A DNA stretch of 64,000 nucleotides from contig NZ_JAJGZV010000002.1 in NCBI RefSeq assembly GCF_020805785.1, positions 868,001 through 932,000 on the forward strand, read 5' to 3'. Positions 8,371 to 15,463 of the stretch are shown one piece after another. This DNA is from Flavobacterium chungbukense. GTDB taxonomy: Bacteria; Bacteroidota; Bacteroidia; Flavobacteriales; Flavobacteriaceae. Under the pieces are notes generated by a model. The model was not told the origin of the DNA. It saw only the letters and a list, made by a program, of their open reading frames with translations, and did no database searches. Numbering within the stretch: the first letter of the stretch is position 1; each line of letters starts with the position of its first letter. The position numbers and the translations under genes were made by a program.

Positions 8371-8799
8371 ATGAAACACATTATCATCTTATTCTTTTTA
8401 ATTTTCAACTTCACTTTGTCAGCACAATCTAATCAGTTTGCTGGTGATTATACACGCACACTTTCTGAAGAAGGAAAACATATAATTGAATATAAACTGA
8501 CCTTAAATCAAGACGGAACTTTTGTATTTCATTCGTATACAAAATTACAAGGTGGAACTCCTCCGGAAGAAAATAAATACGGAAAAGGAAAATGGAGCGT
8601 AAAAGATAATGTCATTACTTTTTCGTCAAATAAAAGTGAAGATTTTGATGCAAAAAACACTTTAGATTTTACTAATTCTAAAGCTAGATTTGTAGCTAAA
8701 AACCCAAGAGATAAAAGCGATAAAGTTGTAAAGACGAAGCTTCAATTTTTAGAATCGGAAATTCCTTGGATGAAAAGAATTGATATTTTTAAAGTATAA
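8371..8799 (+). CDS. Exported lipocalin-like small protein, unknown function
   Basis: The 142-residue product starts with a Sec signal peptide (MKHIIILFFLIFNFTLSAQ). The mature part reads as a small beta-barrel: FAGDYTRTLSEEGKHIIEYKLTLNQDGTFVFHSY ... GKGKWSVKDNVITFSS. The G-x-Y opening and the LTLNQDGTFVF-GKWSVKDNVITF pairing resemble lipocalin-like or copper-resistance NlpE-like barrels in Bacteroidota. No ligand residues can be identified. The gene stands alone on the plus strand. Confidence 0.6.
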   Translation: MKHIIILFFLIFNFTLSAQSNQFAGDYTRTLSEEGKHIIEYKLTLNQDGTFVFHSYTKLQGGTPPEENKYGKGKWSVKDNVITFSSNKSEDFDAKNTLDFTNSKARFVAKNPRDKSDKVVKTKLQFLESEIPWMKRIDIFKV

Positions 8800-8872
8800 G
8801 CCAACACACCCATTACATGTTATTTAATAAAAAATACGTACCCATTTTTTTGTCATTTTCTTTATTCTCTTC

Positions 8873-9334
8873 GTGGCTTTAAGCTTTTATAATATCTTAA
8901 TTTGTTTATTATTACTTGGGCTCTTGTTTTTAATTTATTCTATTGCAGGTTATATTTTCTTAGATAATATCCATAAAAACGGAATCGAAGGTATTGGAAA
9001 AATCGTGTCGTACAAATCAGATCAAGAAGGATATAAAACTCCAACTATTGAATACCAAACCATAGATGGAAAGAATTTTAGAGGAGAGCCTTTTATACAT
9101 GGCTCATCTGATTTGGATAAATTGGGAGCATTTCAGCAAAACATAAACATCAAAATCGCAATCCTTTACAGCGCCAAAAGTCCTGAAAATTTTGTAATAA
9201 AAGAACGAAAATCAAACAGCGCTATTTTGATTCTGTTTATTTTCATTGGTTTGGCTCTTATCATTTATTCTGTGATAGGTCTTTTGGACGCAAATGATTT
9301 CTATCAGGAAATAATTTCTACCTTAAAATTTTAG
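8873..9334 (+). CDS. DUF3592-like membrane protein
   Basis: The 153-residue product has one transmembrane helix at the N-terminus and one near the C-terminus (SAILILFIFIGLALIIYSVI). Between them is an extracytoplasmic domain of about 80 residues: GIGKIVSYKSDQEGYKTPTIEYQTIDGK, then VAILYSAKSPENFVI-like strands. This TM-beta-TM layout, with the G-x-V ... P.IEY.T.DG..F pattern, is that of DUF3592. Function unknown. The usable start is GTG at 8873; in-frame ATT codons lie upstream but no ATG does. Confidence 0.7.
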   Translation: MALSFYNILICLLLLGLLFLIYSIAGYIFLDNIHKNGIEGIGKIVSYKSDQEGYKTPTIEYQTIDGKNFRGEPFIHGSSDLDKLGAFQQNINIKIAILYSAKSPENFVIKERKSNSAILILFIFIGLALIIYSVIGLLDANDFYQEIISTLKF

Positions 9335-9390
9335 TTTTTACAAGTTATACAATTGCAAAAAAAAAAGTAAAAATCAATAGAAATCTCTGG

Positions 9391-9423
9391 CCCTTTGCGT
9401 CTACGAACCTTTGCCTCTTTACA
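9391..9423 (+). repeat. CCTTTGCG-type dispersed repeat
   Basis: The segment reads CCCTTTGCGTCTACGAACC followed by TTTGCCTCTTTAC, two imperfect copies of a CCTTTGC module. This looks like the common flavobacterial intergenic repeat. It contains the -33 TTTG of the topB promoter. Confidence 0.45.
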
Positions 9424-9441
9424 ATAAAATACGTAATTTCG
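9410..9441 (+). promoter_or_regulatory. Promoter of topB
   Basis: TTTG at 9410-9413, a 20-bp spacer and TAATTTCG at 9434-9441 form a -33/-7 pair close to the Bacteroidota consensus, 22 bp before the ATG. Confidence 0.5.
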
Positions 9442-9463
9442 CTCACTAAATAGAAAAGAAAAA

Positions 9464-11767
9464 ATGAAGGTCTGTATTGCCGAGAAACCAAGTGTAGCAC
9501 GTGAAATCGCATTCGTTTTGGGCGCCAATACCAAACACGATGGCTATTACGAAGGAAACGGTTATGCAGTAACTTACACTTTCGGGCATTTATGCACCTT
9601 AAAAGAACCCAACGATTACAAACCTCATTGGAAAAGCTGGGATTTGAACAATCTTCCGATGCTTCCCGAAAAATTTGAAACCAAAGTGGTTCAGAATTCT
9701 GGAATCCAAAAGCAGTTTAAAATCATAAAAAGTCTTTTTGACAAAGCCGATGTAGTCATAAACTGCGGGGATGCTGGACAAGAAGGAGAATTGATTCAGC
9801 GTTGGGTGATGAACGAGGCGAATTATAAAGGTGAAATTCAGCGATTATGGATTTCGTCTCTTACAACTGAAGCTATTAAAGAAGGTTTTGAAAACTTAAA
9901 ACCATCTACGAATTACGATAATTTATTTTACGCCGGATTTTCTAGAGCTATTGGCGACTGGCTTTTAGGTATGAATGCAACACGTTTGTATACCGTAAAA
10001 CATGGCGGTTACAAACAAGTTTTGTCAATTGGACGTGTGCAAACGCCAACACTGGCGATGGTTGTAGATCGTTTTAGAGAAATCGAAAATTTTAAACCGC
10101 AACCGTATTGGGAATTGCAGACTTTATACCGAGAAACACTCTTTAGTTACGAAGAAGGTCGTTTCTTGAAAAAAGAAGACGGAGAAATCTTGGCTGAAAA
10201 AGTTAAAGAAAGCGATTTTGAAATTGTTTCTGTAGACAAAAAGAACGGAAACGAATATGCACCAAAGCTTTTCGACTTAACTGGTTTACAGGTTTATTGC
10301 AATCAAAAGTTTGGGTTTTCGGCTGAAGAAACACTGAAAATCGCACAGACTTTATACGAGCAAAAAGTGATTACCTATCCCAGAGTTGATACGACTTTTT
10401 TACCTGGTGATATTTATCCGAAAGTGCCAAGTATTTTGCAGAAATTAACTAATTATGCCGAATTAACACAACCTGTTTTAGAGAAAAAAATCAAGAAATC
10501 GCCAAAGGTTTTCAATGATAAAAAAGTGACCGATCACCACGCGATTATTCCGACAGGAGTTCAAAATAATTTGGCGTACAATCAGCAGCAGGTTTACGAT
10601 ATTATTACAAGGCGTTTTATTGCCGTTTTTTATGATGATTGTTTGGTAGCCAATACCACAGTCATTGGAAAAGCAGCCGAAGTTACTTTTAAAGCGACCG
10701 GAAAAGAAATCTTGAAAAAAGGTTTTCGTGTAGTTTTTGAAGATCCAAATGCGAAAGAAAAAGAACCCGATTTACTGCCGAGTTTTGTGGTGGGCGAAAA
10801 AGGTCCGCACGAACCTTCTTTCCTTCAAAAAGAAACCAAACCACCCAATCAGTTTACAGAAGCAACTTTGCTTCGTGCCATGGAAACCGCTGGAAAACAG
10901 GTTGACGACGAAGATTTACGCGAACTGATGAAAGAAAACGGAATCGGACGACCGTCAACGCGTGCGAATATTATTGAAACGCTTTTCAAACGCCAATATA
11001 TTGTTCGAAATAAAAAACAGGTTTTACCAACTTTAACCGGAATTCAATTGATTGATACGATTCAGAATGAATTGGTTAAATCTGCTGAACTTACGGGAAC
11101 TTGGGAAAAACAATTGAAAGATATTGAAAAAGGGACTTTTACCGCTGCTGCATTCATTCGTAATATGAAAAGCATGGTTGAAGCTTTAGTTTATGAAGTT
11201 AGAAGCGAGACCAAACATGCCAATATTTCGCATGCCGCAACAATTCAGAAACCTGTGGTAAAAGCAGAAAAAAAGAAATCTTCGGGAATTTCAGCAGAAA
11301 CGTGCCCGAAATGTCAAAAAGGAAATCTGATAAAAGGAAAATCGGCTTTTGGTTGCAGTGAATACAAATCAGGCTGCGACTTTGTATTGCCTTTCGTTTT
11401 TCTTGATAAAAAAATCACAGAAAGCCAATATTTAAGATTGGTACAAAAGGGTTCAACAGTAAATATTAAAGGCTTTAAAACCGATTCTGGAACTGTTGAA
11501 GGATTGATTCGTTTTGAAGAAAATTACAAACTGAAATTAGAACCAAAGAAAACAGAAAAGAAAGCTACAGCCACAGAAAGTTCTAATGAATTGGTTTGTC
11601 CAAAATGCAAAAAAGGAACAATTTTAAAAGGTAAAACGGCTTATGGCTGTGCTGAATACAAATCGGGTTGTGATTTTAAAGTGACTTTTGATGAGGTTCG
11701 AGCAAAACTGCAAGATCAAAAGCCTACTAAAGAATTGGTTTATTCTATTTTACAGGAAAGCATTTAA
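9464..11767 (+). CDS. topB: DNA topoisomerase III (type IA)
   Basis: Type IA topoisomerase that cuts one DNA strand through a 5'-phosphotyrosine and mainly decatenates or resolves recombination and replication intermediates. The 767-residue protein opens with the Toprim domain (MKVCIAEKPSVAREIA; acidic residues in INCGDAGQEGELIQ). The catalytic tyrosine is Y305 in the QKVITYPRVDTTFLP motif, and the family block GIGRPSTRANIIETL follows. The C-terminus carries two zinc-ribbon-like repeats of about 40 residues (CPKCQKGNLIKGK...GCSEYKSGCDF and CPKCKKGTILKGK...GCAEYKSGCDF). The N-terminal EKPSVAREIA and these ribbons favour topo III over topo I. The promoter is visible upstream; no co-transcribed gene is evident. 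Confidence 0.95.
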   Translation: MKVCIAEKPSVAREIAFVLGANTKHDGYYEGNGYAVTYTFGHLCTLKEPNDYKPHWKSWDLNNLPMLPEKFETKVVQNSGIQKQFKIIKSLFDKADVVINCGDAGQEGELIQRWVMNEANYKGEIQRLWISSLTTEAIKEGFENLKPSTNYDNLFYAGFSRAIGDWLLGMNATRLYTVKHGGYKQVLSIGRVQTPTLAMVVDRFREIENFKPQPYWELQTLYRETLFSYEEGRFLKKEDGEILAEKVKESDFEIVSVDKKNGNEYAPKLFDLTGLQVYCNQKFGFSAEETLKIAQTLYEQKVITYPRVDTTFLPGDIYPKVPSILQKLTNYAELTQPVLEKKIKKSPKVFNDKKVTDHHAIIPTGVQNNLAYNQQQVYDIITRRFIAVFYDDCLVANTTVIGKAAEVTFKATGKEILKKGFRVVFEDPNAKEKEPDLLPSFVVGEKGPHEPSFLQKETKPPNQFTEATLLRAMETAGKQVDDEDLRELMKENGIGRPSTRANIIETLFKRQYIVRNKKQVLPTLTGIQLIDTIQNELVKSAELTGTWEKQLKDIEKGTFTAAAFIRNMKSMVEALVYEVRSETKHANISHAATIQKPVVKAEKKKSSGISAETCPKCQKGNLIKGKSAFGCSEYKSGCDFVLPFVFLDKKITESQYLRLVQKGSTVNIKGFKTDSGTVEGLIRFEENYKLKLEPKKTEKKATATESSNELVCPKCKKGTILKGKTAYGCAEYKSGCDFKVTFDEVRAKLQDQKPTKELVYSILQESI

Positions 11768-11809
11768 AAGTTTTTTTTAGCCACAGATTAAAAGGATTCA
11801 CACCGTTTT

Positions 11810-11924
11810 TTTGCCACGAATTGCACAAATTTCCACGAATTATTTTTTTGATATCTGCCAGAGATTAGAAGAATTAAAATCTACGAGAAAAAAATTTGTG
11901 GAAATTTGTGTAATTCGTGGCAAA
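11810..11924. repeat. Dispersed palindrome with 27-bp arms
   Basis: The arms at 11810-11836 (TTTGCCACGAATTGCACAAA...) and 11898-11924 are inverted copies with one difference over 27 positions, around a 61-nt AT-rich centre. A degenerate relative with GCCACGAATTCACGAAT arms is at 61563-61612. Confidence 0.75.
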
Positions 11925-11966
11925 CATTTTTTTCATACATTAGTGCTATCAAAAACCTTATAAAAT

Positions 11967-12443
11967 ATGTTTCAGAAAATTACCCTTATCGCACTTGTTA
12001 TAGCTTTTGTTTCTTGCCAGAAAAAAGAAACCATTGAAAAAGATAAAATCAAAAAAGCCGACTGGTTAATCGGAAACTGGGAAAATACAACTCCAGATGG
12101 CGTTTTAACTGAAAACTGGGAAAAATTAAACGATAGCACTTTTAGTGCGGTTTCTTATTTTATAAAAGGAAAAGACACCATTCATTCTGAAAGCATTATT
12201 TTGGCACAATTGGGAGAAACATTGACTTATAAAGCAACCGTAAAAGGTCAAAACGAAGATAAACCAGTTTTTTTTCCATCAACTTCTGAAACAGAACAAC
12301 AATTGGTTTTCGAAAATCCGAAACACGATTATCCTCAAAAAATCACGTATACAAAAGGAGCAAATAATACTTTAACCGCAGAGATTTCTGGGAATTTGAA
12401 CGGAAAACCGAGTTCGGAGAAGTTTGTGATGACGAAGAAGTAA
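11967..12443 (+). CDS. DUF6265-like lipoprotein
   Basis: The 158-residue product has a lipoprotein signal (ITLIALVIAFVSC, lipidated Cys at 17). It then has KKADWLIGNWENTTPDGVLTENWEKLNDSTFSA, a pattern typical of the flavobacterial DUF6265 group (LxGxW ... GxxxExW ... D). The PVFFPSTSETEQQLVFENPKHDYPQKITY block supports the same family. The fold is probably a small lipid-binding-type beta barrel. Function is not known. The next gene starts 4 bp after its stop, so they are probably co-transcribed. Confidence 0.75.
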   Translation: MFQKITLIALVIAFVSCQKKETIEKDKIKKADWLIGNWENTTPDGVLTENWEKLNDSTFSAVSYFIKGKDTIHSESIILAQLGETLTYKATVKGQNEDKPVFFPSTSETEQQLVFENPKHDYPQKITYTKGANNTLTAEISGNLNGKPSSEKFVMTKK

Positions 12444-12447
12444 TTCA

Positions 12448-12951
12448 ATGAAACAGAAAATAAATTATTTCCAGATAATTTTTCATTTCGTTGCGGCTTA
12501 TTTTATTATGTTTTCTTTTAAAACATTTTCGTGGCTCAACTATATTAAACTGATTGAAGTAACGACAATTCATGGTCCTAAATATGTCATGGAAAATCTT
12601 GAAAATCTTCAAATAACTCCAGAAGAAATTGCTCTTTTTAGTTTTTGGCCTAATGTTTCTAGTTTGATAGGAATTGTTTTTGCTTTTGTTTTATCAATTT
12701 CAATCTCAAGAATTAAAAAATGGTCTGTTTTGAATAGCTTCATCGTACTGATACTAATTTATCTTTTATACCGATATAATTCTCTAGGATGGGATTATTT
12801 TAGAATTTTAGCAATAGGTAGTTTTATAGATGATTATCAGTTAAATTTTATCGTAACAGGATCATTTTTTTTAATTGTTGGACTTGTTATTTTCTTTTCA
12901 AAATGGACAAATCGCATAATTGAAAATAGACAAGTTGAGCTTAAAACCTAA
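12448..12951 (+). CDS. Four-helix membrane protein, unknown function
   Basis: The 167-residue product contains about four hydrophobic helices (near residues 8-27, 68-85, 92-109 and 130-150) and a basic tail. A soluble loop, HGPKYVMENLENLQITPEEIALF, lies between helices 1 and 2. No family recognised. It starts 4 bp after the DUF6265-like gene and is followed 18 bp later by another small membrane protein, forming a likely operon of accessory genes. Confidence 0.65.
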   Translation: MKQKINYFQIIFHFVAAYFIMFSFKTFSWLNYIKLIEVTTIHGPKYVMENLENLQITPEEIALFSFWPNVSSLIGIVFAFVLSISISRIKKWSVLNSFIVLILIYLLYRYNSLGWDYFRILAIGSFIDDYQLNFIVTGSFFLIVGLVIFFSKWTNRIIENRQVELKT

Positions 12952-12969
12952 AAAAACAGGAAAACTCGA

Positions 12970-13476
12970 ATGGAAAAAATAAACAAGCAAATTAGTGCTT
13001 TAGGTATTTATCAGATTGTGGGAGGAATCATGGGAATAGCTCTAAGTCTATACTTTACAAGTAAATCTGGTGTTTTTAATTTTCCGATTTTAATACTTAC
13101 CCTTTTTGTTTTATCGCTTTATTCTTTTTCGGTTTTTTGCGGATTTTTATTGCTCAAAAAAAGCTATTTAAAAGGTTTAAATCTATCTATTATCAATCAG
13201 GTTTTACAGATTATTACTTGTTCGGTTTTAGGATTCACCTTTCAATATACATCTGGTATATTTCTTTATTTTGGTTTGAATTTAACTGAAGATACTTTGT
13301 TTACGTATAATATTGGTTTAACTACATTTAATTTCAAATGGAATTCAGATTCAAATATTACCACATTTAGCATTAACATTGTTGCTATAATTTTGATGAA
13401 TTTTGCATTCAAATTGAGAGAAAAAATAGCAAAAGAAGAGGAAAATAAATTATCTGAAATTGGACAACCTTCTTAA
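12970..13476 (+). CDS. Four-helix membrane protein, unknown function
   Basis: The 168-residue product has four predicted membrane helices (ALGIYQIVGGIMGIALSL; a second starting LILTLFVLSLYSFSVFCG; a third, LSIINQVLQIITCSVLGF; and a last, TFSINIVAIILMNFAF) and a short cytoplasmic tail rich in Lys and Glu. I do not recognise the family. Spacing to both neighbours (18 and 27 bp) suggests the same transcript as the genes around it. Confidence 0.65.
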   Translation: MEKINKQISALGIYQIVGGIMGIALSLYFTSKSGVFNFPILILTLFVLSLYSFSVFCGFLLLKKSYLKGLNLSIINQVLQIITCSVLGFTFQYTSGIFLYFGLNLTEDTLFTYNIGLTTFNFKWNSDSNITTFSINIVAIILMNFAFKLREKIAKEEENKLSEIGQPS

Positions 13477-13503
13477 TGAAAAGTAAAAATTAAATTCAAA
13501 GTA

Positions 13504-14025
13504 ATGACTGAAATCGAAATAAAAGAAAAGATTATTGAAATTTTTACAGAAGAAAGACAAAAGCCAAATGAAAACTTTGAAGAATCTCATTTTCTAGATT
13601 TCCTAACATTTCCTCCACATAAAAAGGACAATATAAAAAACTCTTTCAAAGGAGTTAAAAAGTATTATGCTTTTATGAAAAGACTAGAGCTCGAATTTAG
13701 TATTTGCTTTACTATACCTGATCTTGATAAAATGTATAGTATTGACAAAATCACCAAAAAAGTTATTGAAAGAATTGGGAAAAGACGTGGGAATGTTATG
13801 GTTATAAAGCAACGTACACAACAAAAAGAAACTTATTATATAGAAATCTTTTTTTTCATTTTAATAATTGCTTCCTTAACTTTTTGGGGTGTCAATTTAT
13901 TTTCAGTAATGATGTCAATCGCTTTTGGATATGCTATTTATTGGATACTTAACTCTAAAATAAAAAGTATACAACATGACAAGAAATTAAAAGAAAAAAT
14001 ACTTACTCAGAAACAAAACAGTTAA
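13504..14025 (+). CDS. Membrane-anchored protein, unknown function
   Basis: The 173-residue product has a cytoplasmic N-terminal domain of about 115 residues (MTEIEIKEKIIEIFTEERQK ... IPDLDKMYSIDKITKKVIERIGKR). A hairpin of two membrane helices follows (IEIFFFILIIASLTFWGVNLF and VMMSIAFGYAIYWIL), then a basic tail. The soluble part is helical; the MYSIDKITKKVIERI segment faintly recalls an acyl-carrier-like helix, but no phosphopantetheine Ser motif is present, so I do not call it one. Last gene of the likely 11967-14025 operon. Confidence 0.6.
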   Translation: MTEIEIKEKIIEIFTEERQKPNENFEESHFLDFLTFPPHKKDNIKNSFKGVKKYYAFMKRLELEFSICFTIPDLDKMYSIDKITKKVIERIGKRRGNVMVIKQRTQQKETYYIEIFFFILIIASLTFWGVNLFSVMMSIAFGYAIYWILNSKIKSIQHDKKLKEKILTQKQNS

Positions 14026-14044
14026 ATAGCCCATCTTTAAAAAA

Positions 14045-14082
14045 ACCTCAGAACCTTAGTATCTAAGAACCTTAGCACCTTA
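14045..14082. repeat. Single arm of the AAGGTTCTAAG repeat family
   Basis: CCTCAGAACCTTAGTATC followed by TAAGAACCTTAGCACCTT matches the arms of the elements at 111-304 and 1736-1959. Here it lies between convergent genes, without a visible partner arm. Confidence 0.5.
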
Positions 14083-14088
14083 AAAAAA

Positions 14089-15249
14089 TCACTCATTCTC
14101 CCCGATCTTATTGACCATAAAAATCATTACAATACCTAAAAGCGCCATAACTAAAAACGCCCATTTCATGCTTAAGTATTCAGAAATAAAACCAACCATT
14201 GGCGGAACTAATAAAAATCCGAGATAACCAATTGTAGAAATAGAAGTTAAAGCAGAACCGCTGCTTAATTTTGATGATCTTCCGGCAATGCTAAATACAA
14301 GCGGAACAACGCAAGAAACTCCAAATCCGATTAAAACATAACCAAAAATAGTTGGATACGCGTACGGAAGAATAAAACAAATTCCAAAACCTAATGTGAT
14401 TAGAATTCCGCTATAAAGAAGGATTTTTTTAGTTCCAAATCTCATTACACCATAATCTCCAAAAATACGTCCTAAAGTTACTGCAGAGGCAAAAAATACA
14501 AACGCGGCGCTGGTTAATTTTGGAGAAGCTTTCAATATATTTTCGAAGTAAATTCCGCTCCAGTCGTACATCGTGTTTTCACAAGCCATTGAAACGAAAC
14601 AAATCAAGGCAAATTTTATCAGATTTTTTTCAGGCATTGAGAAAAACTTCTTTTTAACCGGTACTGGTTCGTTATGAATACTCATTGGATAAAAACAAGC
14701 CGTAAGCGCCAGCATAAAAACACTAACACCTAATAAATGATGTGATGGCGCGATTTTCTGTGTTACCATAACGTATCCTAAACCAGCTCCTGAGAAAACA
14801 GCAATACTCCAAACGGCATGAAAACGAGTAATAATAGATTTTGGATATAATTTCTGCACTTCCAGAGACTGTGCATTAATCGATAAATTGAAAATATTTC
14901 GAGAAGCTCCAAAAATTAAAAGTACAATAACCAACTGCCACACAAAAGCCACCAAACCTGGCAAAGAGAGTACAATATTAAACATAATAGCTCCTAAAAG
15001 CATAATATATCGACTGCTGTATTTATTTAGTAATTTTCCGGTAAACGGCATTGTTAACATTAAACCAATTGGAAATGCAAATAAAACAGCTCCAAACTGT
15101 GCTTCAGATAAATGTAATTGTGCTTGTATGTGCGGAATTCTAGAAACCCACGAAGAATATCCAAAACCTGATAAAAAGAAAAAAACAGTATTGGCTATTC
15201 GGTATCCTCTAGGTGTATTTTGAATTTTTTTAAAGAAAGATAAAATCAT
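14089..15249 (-). CDS. MFS transporter
   Basis: The 386-residue protein has about twelve hydrophobic helices, the usual MFS size. The early segment NTVFFFLSGFGYSSWVSRIPHIQAQLHLSEAQFGAVLF and the loop GKLLNKYSSRYIMLLGA are in place of the family A-motif (G-x-L-x-D-R/K). A second, related loop, GRIFGDYGVMRFGTKKILLYSG, begins the C-terminal half, as expected from the internal duplication. It resembles the YbjJ-like group of sugar or drug MFS proteins, but the substrate cannot be read from sequence. It is transcribed away from the iron block on the other strand; the 115 bp between them would hold both promoters. Confidence 0.85.
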   Translation of the reverse strand: MILSFFKKIQNTPRGYRIANTVFFFLSGFGYSSWVSRIPHIQAQLHLSEAQFGAVLFAFPIGLMLTMPFTGKLLNKYSSRYIMLLGAIMFNIVLSLPGLVAFVWQLVIVLLIFGASRNIFNLSINAQSLEVQKLYPKSIITRFHAVWSIAVFSGAGLGYVMVTQKIAPSHHLLGVSVFMLALTACFYPMSIHNEPVPVKKKFFSMPEKNLIKFALICFVSMACENTMYDWSGIYFENILKASPKLTSAAFVFFASAVTLGRIFGDYGVMRFGTKKILLYSGILITLGFGICFILPYAYPTIFGYVLIGFGVSCVVPLVFSIAGRSSKLSSGSALTSISTIGYLGFLLVPPMVGFISEYLSMKWAFLVMALLGIVMIFMVNKIGENE

Positions 15250-15402
15250 GAAATTGTTTTTCAGACTGCAAAATTAAGCCTTTTTAAACTTTATCTTACT
15301 ACAACTTTCTATAAGATTTTCTGTAAATGTCTCTAAAATTAACATTTAACAATTTTATGATTAAATGAGAAAAATAAAAATTGCTAAAGTTATTTTAATT
15401 TT

Positions 15403-15410
15403 TACATTTG
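15403..15410 (+). promoter_or_regulatory. -7 element of the first receptor gene
   Basis: TACATTTG (TAnnTTTG) follows ATTG at 15380-15383 with a 19-bp spacer, the standard flavobacterial arrangement. Because the promoter lies inside the longer reading frame, translation should begin at 15464. Confidence 0.55.
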
Positions 15411-15414
15411 CATT

Positions 15415-15435
15415 GTTTTTATTTATTCTAAATAA
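15415..15435 (+). promoter_or_regulatory. Fur-box-like operator 1
   Basis: A 21-bp site ending TTTATTCTAAATAA starts five bases after the -7 element, so a bound repressor would cover the transcription start. It is one of four copies in front of iron-uptake genes (others at 19107, 21665 and 22665). It matches 15 of 19 positions of the Riemerella Fur box as I remember it (ATTTAGAATTATTCTAAAT). Confidence 0.6.
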
Positions 15436-15463
15436 ATTTATTCATAAACCAATTTTAAAACCA

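Noticed and set aside
13504..14025. Acyl carrier protein-like domain
   Set aside because: One helix looks similar, but the phosphopantetheine DSL motif is absent.
15365..15463. N-terminal extension of the first TonB receptor
   Set aside because: It contains promoter and operator sequences matching those of neighbouring genes; the start at 15464 gives a normal signal peptide.
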